This document shows positions 24,639-32,316 of a DNA stretch of 38,568 nucleotides, one piece after another; position 1 is the first letter of the stretch; each line of letters opens with the position of its first letter. A program made the translations under genes and the position numbers. Under the pieces are notes generated by a model. It was not told the DNA's origin and ran no database searches. It saw only the letters and a list, made by a program, of their open reading frames with translations. Source of the DNA: Chloroflexota bacterium (GTDB taxonomy: Bacteria; Chloroflexota; Anaerolineae; Aggregatilineales; Ch27); the NCBI GenBank assembly GCA_019873685.1, contig JAIOAT010000034.1:1-38568 (forward strand), given 5' to 3'.

Positions 24639-25316
24639 TTATAGCCCGTTCTGGCGGCTGGCTTCGCGGTACTGGCACCACTCACACTTGGGATCGGCGG
24701 CGGGCGGTTCCGGCAGTTCCAGCACGGTCAGTACCTCGTCCAGAAAGCTCAGGAGGGACTCGTCATCGGGCTGGATGGGGTGCCACTTGAGCGAACCGGA
24801 GAGCATCGAGCGTGATGTGCCCTCAGCGGTATAGCTCTCCGGCGTGAAGGCCAGCAGACCCATGTGGCTGATCGGGCTGAGCGTGAACTTGCCCGGCGCG
24901 GGATGTTCCAGGGCATAGGCGTAGGCGCGTAGCTGGCGGGCGTAAAGCTGCAACGAAACAGCCTTGATGTCCGAAGTCTTAAAGTCGATCACGCCGTAGG
25001 AGCCATCGTCAAACTGCAGGACGGCGTCCAGCTTGCCGCGGATGGTGCAGGTTGCTGTGTGGCCGTCCAGGTGGATGGGCGCGGATTGCACCCACTTTTC
25101 GCCGAAGATCATCAGGCCGGGCGGCAGGTCGGGCGTCATGGCTGCCGTTTCCTTCCACATGAAATAAGCGCGCATCTCCCGGTCGATGATCCCGAAGATG
25201 TTGGGGAAGGGGCTGGAAGGCCGGTTAAACTTGCGCACCAGCTTGAGGTAAAAGCAACGCTTGCATTCTTCCCACAGGAACGAAAAATCAGACGGGCTGA
25301 GAATATAGTTGGTCAT
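24639..25316 (-). CDS. Stand-alone PD-(D/E)XK nuclease (RecB/Cas4-like)
   Basis: A 225-residue protein. The catalytic core is seen in RGKLDAVLQFDDGSYGVIDFKT, where Asp, Asp and Lys form the D...(D/E)-x-K metal site, followed by QLYARQLRAYAYALE, the Q-x3-Y block of RecB-type nucleases. Two Cys pairs flank it, near the start (ECKRCFYLK) and at the end (KCEWCQYRE), as in Cas4/AddB-like nucleases that hold an Fe-S cluster. The start at MTNYILSPSDF is backed by AGGAAAGG upstream; the long frame beyond it is not coding-like. There is no CRISPR array or helicase nearby, so a repair or housekeeping role is more likely than defence. Confidence 0.85.
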   Translation of the reverse strand: MTNYILSPSDFSFLWEECKRCFYLKLVRKFNRPSSPFPNIFGIIDREMRAYFMWKETAAMTPDLPPGLMIFGEKWVQSAPIHLDGHTATCTIRGKLDAVLQFDDGSYGVIDFKTSDIKAVSLQLYARQLRAYAYALEHPAPGKFTLSPISHMGLLAFTPESYTAEGTSRSMLSGSLKWHPIQPDDESLLSFLDEVLTVLELPEPPAADPKCEWCQYREASRQNGL

Positions 25317-25363
25317 CGGCCTTTCCTGTTTGTCTCTGCCTGCCAGGGCAAAGCAGGCCGGAA

Positions 25364-25978
25364 TCAGCCCGGCCTGCGGCTTCGATGGGCCGGTCTGTCG
25401 CGGCGGGAGAAGGCGCTGGCCCACAGCGCCGCCTGTTCCGCCGCCGTCAGGTCGCGCCACTGACCCGGTTGCAGCCCCTCCAGGGTGATCGGCCCTACCG
25501 CCCAGCGCACCAGCCGCAGTGTGGGATGCCCGACTGCCGCTGTCATGCGCCGCACCTGCCGGTTGCGGCCTTCGGTGATTGTCAACCGCAGCCAGCAATC
25601 CGGCACGTTGGCCCGGTAGCGGATTGGCACGGGGCGCGGCGGCAGATCGGGCGGCTCCGCCAGCAGCGTCACCTCCGCCGGGCGGGTCAGGCCATCCTTG
25701 AGCAGCACCCCTTCGCGCAGCGCCCGCAGCGCCGCCTCATCCGGGATGCGCTCCACCTGCACCAGGTAGGTGCGTGGATGAGCGTAACCGGGATCGGTCA
25801 GGCGGGCGCTGAGCGCGCCGGAATCCGTCAGGATCAGCAATCCTTCGCTGTCGTAATCCAGCCGTCCGGCGGGGTAGACGCCCGGTACGTCCACATAGTC
25901 GGCCAGCGTCGGTCGACCGGCGGCGTCGGTGAACTTGCTCAGCACCAGATACGGCTTCCACAGGCGAATCACGCGCAT
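25364..25978 (-). CDS. RluE/RsuA-family pseudouridine synthase without S4 domain
   Basis: A 204-residue protein. The catalytic block [17 protein letters not shown] carries the active-site Asp, and [21 protein letters not shown] follows, as in the RsuA/RluB/RluE group. The N-terminal S4 domain is missing, as in E. coli RluE, which modifies one U in 23S rRNA. The start at [14 protein letters not shown] has GGAGAAGC upstream. The C-terminus carries a short basic tail. It lies in a minus-strand run: TPR gene, this gene (58 bp apart), then the nuclease (47 bp apart), probably one operon. It is distinct from the S4-bearing synthase at 9886. Confidence 0.9.
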   Translation of the reverse strand: MRVIRLWKPYLVLSKFTDAAGRPTLADYVDVPGVYPAGRLDYDSEGLLILTDSGALSARLTDPGYAHPRTYLVQVERIPDEAALRALREGVLLKDGLTRPAEVTLLAEPPDLPPRPVPIRYRANVPDCWLRLTITEGRNRQVRRMTAAVGHPTLRLVRWAVGPITLEGLQPGQWRDLTAAEQAALWASAFSRRDRPAHRSRRPG

Positions 25979-26036
25979 GAGCTTCTCCGCGGCATCCTGT
26001 GCTCTCTTAGCCGGTGTCGCCGGGATTGTGACCGGC

Positions 26037-26579
26037 TCATGCGCCGGCCAGCACCGCCGCCCAGCGCGGATCGGCCCGCAGGGGAGCCAGCGTTTCATCC
26101 GCTTCTGCCCAGCGGCGGAGCCGGGGCGCGGCAGTCAGCGCCGCCGTCAACGCCGCCAGCGCCTCGTCGATCTGGCCCAGCCGGATCAACAGGGCGAGGT
26201 AACGGCGCTGGATCGCCACTTCGTCAGGGGCCAGGTCTGCTGCGGCGCGGTAGGCGTTCCGGGCGGCTTCCAGCTGGCCTTCCCGCTCCCAGCAGCGGCC
26301 CAGGTTGGCGTGCGCTTCGGCAAAGCCGAAGTCAAGCTGGATGGCCCGGTTGAGCGAGGCGCGGGCGTCGGCCAGCTTGCCCGCTTCCAGCTGGGCCAGG
26401 CCAAGCTGGTTGTACAGGCGGGCATCCTCCGGCTCCAGGAGGACCAGCCGCCGGTAGAACGAAACCGGGTCTTCACCGGGGGCAAGGATGTAGACGTATG
26501 CGCGTGTGCCGTCGGGCACGTCAGCGGGCGGGGTCAGGTAGATCGCGCCGTTGCCAAAGACGCCGATGTGAAAAGGCAT
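26037..26579 (-). CDS. TPR-repeat protein
   Basis: A 180-residue protein. The first ~45 residues ([23 protein letters not shown]) form a beta-type region. From about 50 to 165 there are about three tetratricopeptide repeats, for example [20 protein letters not shown], then [20 protein letters not shown]. TPRs are protein-protein contact surfaces; the partner is unknown. There is no signal peptide. TGGAG lies about ten bases before the ATG. It heads the minus-strand run with the RluE-type synthase and the nuclease. Confidence 0.8.
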   Translation of the reverse strand: MPFHIGVFGNGAIYLTPPADVPDGTRAYVYILAPGEDPVSFYRRLVLLEPEDARLYNQLGLAQLEAGKLADARASLNRAIQLDFGFAEAHANLGRCWEREGQLEAARNAYRAAADLAPDEVAIQRRYLALLIRLGQIDEALAALTAALTAAPRLRRWAEADETLAPLRADPRWAAVLAGA

Positions 26580-26651
26580 AGCCGTTGCGCTCCAGAGTCT
26601 GCAGGGTGTGGCGGCGATTATACCCCCGCGGGCGGGCGCGGGAGAAGGAAG

Positions 26652-26683
26652 ACGCCAGGAGGCCGGGAGGCCCGGCGACCAGG
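26652..26683 (-). repeat. Degenerate 8-bp repeat array, copy C
   Basis: On the minus strand there are four units: CCTGGTCG, CCGGGCCT, CCCGGCCT and CCTGGCGT. It is in the gap between the TPR gene and the secreted-protein gene (26580-26735), inverted relative to copies A and B. Confidence 0.6.
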
Positions 26684-26735
26684 AGGCTGCCCCTGAGATG
26701 ACCGGCGCGGCGCGGATGCTGACCGGCTGTGATCA

Positions 26736-27875
26736 TCATGGCGTGGCCGGTTTGAGTGCCTCTTCCGGCAGCGGGGCGAAGGTGTTCAGCATACGCCAGA
26801 TATCCCCGTAAGCGGAGGCTTCGTCCTCATCGAGCAGGTTGACGGCCTCCCCGGCCAGGCGCAGGTTGGCGCTGATGATCTGCCCGCCGGGGGTGTTGAG
26901 CAGCAGGGCCAGGCCGCCATGCGTCGCGCCGTCCGCGTCGCTGAAGCGGTAAGCGATAGCGTAACCTTCCCCGTAGGCGCGCGTGACCGGCTGCATATCC
27001 AGCGCCTCTGCGCCGGGGCGGTTCTCCGTCAGCCAGGATTCGGCGTCGGCGGGCGCTTCCAGGGTACCAGATGCGGCGGAAAGGGTCAGGGTATCGCCGC
27101 CAGCGCTGGTCAGCGTGGTGACAACACGCCCCGGCCCGCCATCAGCCAGCGTCCAGCCAGCCGGGTGGCGGATGACGTAACCCGCCGCCGGGTCAACAAT
27201 CCCGGCCCAGTCCAGCGGGGCGCGCAGGCCATCAGGCAGTACGTGGAAGGAGGGCCGGACAAGCGCTTCCAGAGCGTCCAGCAACGGGGCGTTGTTGCCC
27301 GGCGCTACCAGCCGCACGACGCAAACCAGCCGGGGGTCTTCCGCGGCGGTCCAGGTGATATGACGGGCCAGGTAAGTGTTGCCAGCCAGGTCCAGCGTGA
27401 AGTCGATCGTCACGCTATCGGCGTCGATTCGGCGTCCGGTCTCCCGCCAGCCATCGTATTCCGACCAGGAAGCGGCCAGCGCAGCGGCGTCATTGGCGGC
27501 ATCCAGCGTCGTTGCGTCCTGGGGAGTGCTATACTCCTGGATGTAGGCATGGATCACGCTGTAGCGCGCGCCGTCGACCAGACTCAGGCTGTTGACCGTG
27601 CTCCCGCTGGTGGCGCTGGGGGTGAACCCCTGCGGCTGGATCACCAGGAAGGTGCCCGCCGGATGGATATAGACCTGCGCGATCTCCAGCGCCGGGCCGT
27701 CCGGGTCAGGCGTGGGGAAGACGACGACAGGCGCGGTCAGGTCGAGGGTAGGCTGGCTTGGCGGAGAAGTCGGCTGGCGATCCAGGCCGACCGGCAGGAT
27801 TGAGGTCAGCAGCATGCTGGCGATGATCATAAACAGGCCGACAAGGGCGCTGATTCTTCCCAGTGAGCTTTTCAT
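26736..27875 (-). CDS. Secreted protein with two PsbP-like domains
   Basis: A 379-residue protein of unknown role. Residues of about 10-30 form a hydrophobic signal or anchor (ALVGLFMIIASMLLTSILPV), with no lipobox Cys. A Pro/Thr linker follows (DRQPTSPPSQPT). Two domains of about 150 residues follow; the second opens with GYVIRHPAGWTL, the pattern of PsbP-like proteins (Y-x-I-x-x-P-x-x-W), and the first looks similar in layout. PsbP-like proteins in non-photosynthetic bacteria are extracytoplasmic and poorly understood. The start at MKSSLGR has GGAG eight bases upstream; the extra frame to 28058 lies over the neighbouring plus-strand gene and is not used. Confidence 0.75.
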   Translation of the reverse strand: MKSSLGRISALVGLFMIIASMLLTSILPVGLDRQPTSPPSQPTLDLTAPVVVFPTPDPDGPALEIAQVYIHPAGTFLVIQPQGFTPSATSGSTVNSLSLVDGARYSVIHAYIQEYSTPQDATTLDAANDAAALAASWSEYDGWRETGRRIDADSVTIDFTLDLAGNTYLARHITWTAAEDPRLVCVVRLVAPGNNAPLLDALEALVRPSFHVLPDGLRAPLDWAGIVDPAAGYVIRHPAGWTLADGGPGRVVTTLTSAGGDTLTLSAASGTLEAPADAESWLTENRPGAEALDMQPVTRAYGEGYAIAYRFSDADGATHGGLALLLNTPGGQIISANLRLAGEAVNLLDEDEASAYGDIWRMLNTFAPLPEEALKPATP

Positions 27876-27944
27876 ACCCGGACTCCAGGAGATACAACAA
27901 AGCGCAAATCCACCGGATGATACCGCACAGGAAAAGAGGATGCG

Positions 27945-28247
27945 ATGATGACTCCGCAGGAACCACCCGAACCGATCGCCCCGCAGGAAGCGCGCCAGCG
28001 CCTGGAAGCGGCTATTGCGCCCTATCTGGCGGCGGGCTGGGTTGTGCGCGCCGAGCACGACTATATGGCCCGCCTGACGCGCGGGCGGCGCAGAGTGGAC
28101 TTCTACGTTGACCTGCTGGGGGAGGTCAGCAGCGAAGAGGGCCAGATCAACCCGGCCCAGGATAGCGGGCGGCTGGTGGCCTGGCTGCTGCTGGTGCTGG
28201 CGTTCCTGTTAGCGCTGGCGCTGGCTTCCGCGCTGGGCTGGTTATGA
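27945..28247 (+). CDS. Small protein with C-terminal membrane helix
   Basis: A 100-residue protein. A charged, likely cytoplasmic part (1-75; EARQRLEAAIAPYLAAGW and RRRVDFYVDLLG) is followed by one strong membrane helix (about 78-98; AWLLLVLAFLLALALASALG). This is a tail-anchored layout. GAGGATGCG precedes the ATG; a second ATG follows directly. I do not recognise a family beyond this general form, which is common as an uncharacterised type in Chloroflexota. It is divergent from the PsbP-like gene and convergent with the response regulator. Confidence 0.7.
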   Translation: MMTPQEPPEPIAPQEARQRLEAAIAPYLAAGWVVRAEHDYMARLTRGRRRVDFYVDLLGEVSSEEGQINPAQDSGRLVAWLLLVLAFLLALALASALGWL

Positions 28248-28270
28248 AGTCCGCGGGGCGGGGCAAGGGG

Positions 28271-28648
28271 TCAGCGGTTGAAGATCGCCTGCAGGTCGCG
28301 GCGCAGTTTGCTGGCGGTTACGGGTTTGGCGATGTAGCCGTCTGCGTCAACCTCCCGGCCATTGGCGGGGAAGTAGCTCTGCACATGGGCGGTCAGCAGC
28401 AACACCAGCGTATGTCGTCCGGTCAGCCGGTCGCGCCGCCGGATCTCTTTCAGGATGTCAAAGCCGCCCATGCCCGGCATGGCTAGATCGAGCAGAATGA
28501 GGTCAGGGCGCGCTCGTTCGTACTGCTCCAGCGCCTGCGGCCCGTTCAGGGCGCCGACGGTGGTGTAGCCATCCTTCTTGAGCATGGTGGAGATCAGCGC
28601 CACGATGCCCGGATCATCGTCAACGACGAGAATGGTTCGGCCCGCCAT
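28271..28648 (-). CDS. Single-domain response regulator (CheY-like)
   Basis: A 125-residue receiver domain with all key residues: Asp10/11/12 (ILVVDDDPG), phospho-acceptor Asp54 (LILLDLAMPG), Thr86 (LLLTAH) and Lys108 (GYIAKPV). It has no output domain, so it must act by contact with another protein. No histidine kinase is adjacent. The start at MAGRTILVV has AAAGGCGGTGGG upstream; the frame to 28708 adds residues unlike a receiver. A perfect 11-bp inverted repeat lies 59-94 bp ahead of the start and probably controls it. It contrasts with the two phospho-dead receivers in this window. Confidence 0.92.
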   Translation of the reverse strand: MAGRTILVVDDDPGIVALISTMLKKDGYTTVGALNGPQALEQYERARPDLILLDLAMPGMGGFDILKEIRRRDRLTGRHTLVLLLTAHVQSYFPANGREVDADGYIAKPVTASKLRRDLQAIFNR

Positions 28649-28706
28649 ACTGCCCACCGCCTTTGTTGAGCAGGTACAGGGTCTCACACGCTCCAATACT
28701 AACATC

Positions 28707-28742
28707 ACTCAAACGAATCACCGGTTAGATTTTCGTTTGAGT
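28707..28742. promoter_or_regulatory. 11-bp inverted repeat between the response regulator and NUDIX genes
   Basis: ACTCAAACGAA (28707-28717) and TTCGTTTGAGT (28732-28742) are perfect inverted arms with a 14-bp spacer. A further copy of the right arm with changes, TTCGTTTTGAATTGAGT, follows at 28744-28760. This is an A/T-rich island in GC-rich DNA between divergent genes, which suggests an operator with two or three half-sites. Confidence 0.6.
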
Positions 28743-28814
28743 TTCGTTTTGAATTGAGTGGCCTGAGGGGTAGCGACGGGATCGCGGCCCCTGTTCCGGT
28801 ATCACGGAGAACCT

Positions 28815-29417
28815 ATGCAGCCATCACACTACGATCTGGAAGTTTTGCGCCCGCTGTCGCTGTTCCAGCCGGAGGTGCGCGTCCTGCAGGTGACGCTGGA
28901 GGCGGAGCCGGTTCAGCTGGGGCGGGTAGGGCGTGGCCGCAGACGCGAGGCCGAGGTGTTGCTGGCGCTGAGCCGGGCCGGGGAGGTCCTGCTGGTGCGC
29001 CGCACCCAGTATCCGCCGGGGGTCTTCCGGCTGCCGACGGGCGGGATTGAGACGGGCGAAGCCCCGGCGGCAGCGGCCTGCCGCGAGGCTTACGAGGAGA
29101 CAGGCTACCGTATCAGCGCCCCACGCCTGCTGGGTATCGTGGATTACGCCATGTGCTGGCCAGGCGCGGGTTGCGCCCCGTTTGTGTCTTACATTTTTGT
29201 AGCCGCCGTCCCCGCCGGGCAGGAGCCGTATTCGGCCAATGCTGGCGAGGTTGCCGCCTACCGCTGGCTGCCGGTCACGGCGCTGGGGGAGCTGGCCGCT
29301 CAGCTACGCCATCTGCCGCCGGATTGGGCTTACTGGGGGCGTTTCCGCGCCGCTGCCTACGATTTCATCCGCTGCGGTATAATGGAGCTTGACCTGCTGG
29401 ACTCTGCTCAGGGGTAG
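28815..29417 (+). CDS. NUDIX hydrolase
   Basis: A 200-residue protein. The NUDIX box is complete: GGIETGE, seven residues, then REAYEETGY, matching G-x5-E-x7-R-E-U-x-E-E-x-G-U, the Mg-binding site that cleaves nucleoside diphosphates linked to another group. The N-terminal ~45 residues lie outside the core, and the C-terminal part (RAAAYDFIRCGIMELDLL) is helical. The substrate (NADH, ADP-ribose, oxidised nucleotide or other) cannot be told. The start at 28815 is the first ATG that keeps the whole domain, though its ribosome binding site (CGGAG) is short. The -10 box for the next gene lies inside its last codons. Confidence 0.9.
   Translation: MQPSHYDLEVLRPLSLFQPEVRVLQVTLEAEPVQLGRVGRGRRREAEVLLALSRAGEVLLVRRTQYPPGVFRLPTGGIETGEAPAAAACREAYEETGYRISAPRLLGIVDYAMCWPGAGCAPFVSYIFVAAVPAGQEPYSANAGEVAAYRWLPVTALGELAAQLRHLPPDWAYWGRFRAAAYDFIRCGIMELDLLDSAQG
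29378..29383 (+). promoter_or_regulatory. -10 box inside the end of the NUDIX gene
   Basis: A perfect TATAAT, giving an expected start near 29390, 42 bp before the receiver-roadblock gene. It would let the signalling genes be transcribed apart from the NUDIX gene. There is no -35 seen. Confidence 0.45.
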
Positions 29418-29431
29418 ATGGAGACCTGCCG

Positions 29432-30619
29432 ATGGCCTCTCCCTATCGTATTGTGACGGCGGATCGTACGCCGCTGATCCCCACCCTGACCCGCGCGGCG
29501 CTGGACCTGCTGGAGCGCAGCGGCACCGTGATCAGCGTGCCTTCCGGGCAGGCGGCCCTGGCCGAACTGAAGCGCGGCGAAGTCGACCTGCTGATCTGCG
29601 CGCCGACGCTGGCGGATATGCGGGGCGCTGAACTGGCGCTGCAGGCTCACCGCCTCAACGCCGACCTGCCGATTGTTATCCTGGCTGGCTCCGATGACCC
29701 GGCGGAAGATCAGAGCGCCCTGGAAGGGAGCCTGTTTGTTCACCTGGAGCGCCCGGCGGATGGCGAGCAGTTTGTGCGGGTGGTGCGTGCGATGCTGGAT
29801 GGAGAGCCGCCATTTCCGCCGCCGGTCGAAGCCCTGCCCGTGCCGCTGCCGGTGGCGAGCGTCCCTGTACCCGATCTGGGGCCAGTGCCGCCGGTGGATG
29901 TGGGCGCGCTGGCGGATATCCTGGCTACGCTGCTCAACGATGTTGGTGCGATGGCCGTCGTGCTTGTCGACCGCACCGGGAAGATCCTGCAGGAGATGGG
30001 CGCGGTGGGCTACCTGGATCGCGACCGGCTGAGCGCCACGCTGGCGCCTACCTTTGCCGGTATGGTGCGCATCGGCCCGCTGGTGGGCGGCGCACGACCC
30101 CAGGCGATGCACTTCTATGACGGTGAGGATTTTGACATCTTCGCTCTGGCGGTCGGGCTGCACCATTTCATCTGCCTGATCTTTGAAGGCACGGCTGGCT
30201 CAAGGGCCTTCGGCGCGGTCACTATGTTTGGCCGCCGCGCTGTCAACGAGATGCTGGCGGTGCTCGGCGAGGCGGCCTTCACCATCACCGTGGTCAAGGA
30301 GGAAGCCGCTCCGCCAGCGCCGGGGACGCGGCGCAAATCCGCCAAGCGCAAGACGCAGGAGATTCGGTTGGCCGAACTCCAGCAGGCTCAGGTGGAAAAG
30401 GCTGCCTCCTACCAGCCGCCACCGCCGGAATCCCTGGAACCGCTGCCGGAAGATGTTGACCTGGAAGCCGTGCTGAGCAGCCTGGACAAGGTCGATCTTT
30501 CCCAGGCGGACGACCTCTTCGATCCTGAGCAACTGGCCCGGATCGCGGCGGAGAAACTGGCTGGCGAGCGGCTGTCTTATGATGACGCCCGTCAGCTGGG
30601 TGTGCTCAAGCAGGATTAA
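29432..30619 (+). CDS. Phospho-dead receiver fused to a roadblock/LC7-like domain
   Basis: A 395-residue protein. Residues 1-115 have the receiver fold pattern, but the phospho-acceptor Asp is Ala57 (VDLLICAPTLADMRG), the acidic pair is reduced (IVTADRTP), and the Lys is Arg107 (VHLERPAD). A Pro-rich linker (about 120-150) leads to a roadblock/LC7 domain (about 155-285), the type that in bacteria such as MglB regulates small Ras-like GTPases. The tail (about 290-395) has a basic segment (RRKSAKRKTQEIR) and an acidic helical end. GGAG lies near the ATG. It is followed 54 bp later by a Ser/Thr kinase and probably shares its mRNA, so Ser/Thr phosphorylation may replace Asp phosphorylation. Confidence 0.8.
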   Translation: MASPYRIVTADRTPLIPTLTRAALDLLERSGTVISVPSGQAALAELKRGEVDLLICAPTLADMRGAELALQAHRLNADLPIVILAGSDDPAEDQSALEGSLFVHLERPADGEQFVRVVRAMLDGEPPFPPPVEALPVPLPVASVPVPDLGPVPPVDVGALADILATLLNDVGAMAVVLVDRTGKILQEMGAVGYLDRDRLSATLAPTFAGMVRIGPLVGGARPQAMHFYDGEDFDIFALAVGLHHFICLIFEGTAGSRAFGAVTMFGRRAVNEMLAVLGEAAFTITVVKEEAAPPAPGTRRKSAKRKTQEIRLAELQQAQVEKAASYQPPPPESLEPLPEDVDLEAVLSSLDKVDLSQADDLFDPEQLARIAAEKLAGERLSYDDARQLGVLKQD

Positions 30620-30673
30620 CCTGCGCGGCCTGGCGGCAAACTGCCAGACCCCTGACCGAACGTCTATGTCGGT

Positions 30674-32209
30674 ATGACCGGATTGTCCTCCACCGATCCC
30701 CTGATTGGCACCCGGCTGGGCGATTACATCCTCCAGGACTTGCTGGGCCGTGGCGGGGTGGCCCGTGTCTATCGCGGCCTCGACCCGAATCTGGGTCGCC
30801 TGGCGGCGGTCAAAGTGGTCGAGGTCCCGCCGGAAGATTCTGGCGAGGATCGCACCATCGAACGCTTCCGTCTGGAAGCGCGGGCCATCGCCCACTTTGA
30901 GCACCCCAATATTGTCAGCGTGTATCAGTACGGCGAAGCGGGCAACCTGTTCTTCATCGCCATGAAGCTGGTCAAAGGCCAGTCGCTGGCGCATCTCATC
31001 CGGGAGGCCCGGCGTACCGGTCAGGATATCCCCCCGCAGCGCATCCTGGAGATCGTGCGCGATGTGGGCGACGCGCTGGACTACGCCCACGCCCGTGGCA
31101 TCATCCACCGCGATGTCAAGCCCTCCAACATCCTCTTCGACGCAGAGGCCAACAACCGGGCCATCCTGACCGACTTCGGGCTGGCAATGGAGATCGGCGG
31201 GGCAACGACCCTGGGCACCGCCTTCGGCACGCCACGCTACATTTCGCCGGAACAGGCCATGTTCTCCCAGCAGGCTGTGCCCCAGAGCGACATCTATTCG
31301 CTGGGAGTGGTGGTTTACGAGATGCTCACCGGCCAGGCCCCGTTCCAGGATGATTCGCCGATGAGCGTGGCGCTGGCCCATATCACCAAGCCGCCGCCGC
31401 CGCCGCGCAGCCTGCGGGCGGATATCCCCCCGCAGGTGGAGGCGGTAGTTCTGCAGGCGCTGGCCAAAGAGCCGGAAGCGCGTTACCCCACCGCGGGCGA
31501 TTTTTACCGCGCCCTGGAGGAAGCGTACTTCAGCGCCGGGATCGATCTGCCTACACTGGCTGTGCCGCCGGAACCGCCGGGCGCTGATCCCCGGCGCCTT
31601 CCGGGCACCGAGGCCCTGCCTGCCGCGGCGCTGGGAATCACGCCCGTCGTCGCCCCCTCGCGCCGTGGCCGCGTTCGCCAGCCGTTCCTGCTGGCGCTGC
31701 TGGCGGCGGCGCTGGCCGGCCTGATCGGGTTCTGGTGGCTCAGCGGAGGGATGGTTGGCGCTGGCGGGGCGCTGCAGGCGGCGCTGACGCGCCTGCTGGG
31801 CGGTGCACCCTCGCCCTGGCAGGACATCCCGCCCGATGTGGAGATCGCCCTGGAACTGATCTACGACGCCGACCGCTTCGCCCTGCATAACCTGACGGCA
31901 TACCGCGTCCCGCTGGACGGACTGACGCTGGAATGGGGGGATGGTGCGCCCTATATCCTTCGCGGTGAAGTCTTCAACGGGCCGTTGCCGCCGGGCCAGT
32001 GCTCGTGGATGCGTTTGTTGCAGGAGGGTAGGCTCAGGCCGCCGGAAGGCTGCCCGGCGCTGGCCTATCACCTGCGCTTGCTGGACGCCCCGGCGGATCG
32101 CTTCTGGGTGGGGCGGGGCAGCTTTGAGGTGCGTGTGAACGGCGTGAGCGTGGCGACCTGCCCGGCGGAGGCCGGGCGTTGCCGCTTTGTGGTGCCCCGC
32201 CAGGGCTGA
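30674..32209 (+). CDS. Transmembrane Ser/Thr protein kinase
   Basis: A 511-residue kinase of the bacterial PknB type. The kinase domain (about 15-285) is complete: GRGGVARVY loop, Lys47 (AAVKVVE), catalytic HRDVKPSN (Asp147), DFG Asp167 (TDFGLAME) and GTPRYISPEQ. One membrane helix lies at about 336-357 (LLALLAAALAGLIGFWWL). The outer part (about 375-511) has no PASTA repeats; it holds four Cys (QCSW, EGCPA, ATCPAEAGRC) that could form two disulfides, and looks like an unknown beta domain. The ribosome binding site is weak, so the exact ATG is uncertain. It sits between the receiver-roadblock gene and the PBP gene, both likely partners. Confidence 0.93.
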   Translation: MTGLSSTDPLIGTRLGDYILQDLLGRGGVARVYRGLDPNLGRLAAVKVVEVPPEDSGEDRTIERFRLEARAIAHFEHPNIVSVYQYGEAGNLFFIAMKLVKGQSLAHLIREARRTGQDIPPQRILEIVRDVGDALDYAHARGIIHRDVKPSNILFDAEANNRAILTDFGLAMEIGGATTLGTAFGTPRYISPEQAMFSQQAVPQSDIYSLGVVVYEMLTGQAPFQDDSPMSVALAHITKPPPPPRSLRADIPPQVEAVVLQALAKEPEARYPTAGDFYRALEEAYFSAGIDLPTLAVPPEPPGADPRRLPGTEALPAAALGITPVVAPSRRGRVRQPFLLALLAAALAGLIGFWWLSGGMVGAGGALQAALTRLLGGAPSPWQDIPPDVEIALELIYDADRFALHNLTAYRVPLDGLTLEWGDGAPYILRGEVFNGPLPPGQCSWMRLLQEGRLRPPEGCPALAYHLRLLDAPADRFWVGRGSFEVRVNGVSVATCPAEAGRCRFVVPRQG

Positions 32210-32244
32210 GCGCCGCGTCGGGGCCGGTGGTGCTTCGGTTGGTG

Positions 32245-32250
32245 TATAAT
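32245..32250 (+). promoter_or_regulatory. -10 box of the PBP gene
   Basis: A perfect TATAAT in an A/T-rich patch, giving a start near 32257 and a leader of about 60 nt. It allows the large PBP to be transcribed on its own. Confidence 0.55.
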
Positions 32251-32316
32251 TTTCACAGCAGGATGATGCGGTTATCGTAAACTGAGACAGCTTTTTGGCT
32301 AGGTGGAGCAAATCTA

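Noticed and set aside
24639-25316. Cas4 and hence a CRISPR system
   Set aside because: There is no repeat-spacer array and no other cas gene in the window; the RecB-like fold is shared by many non-CRISPR nucleases.
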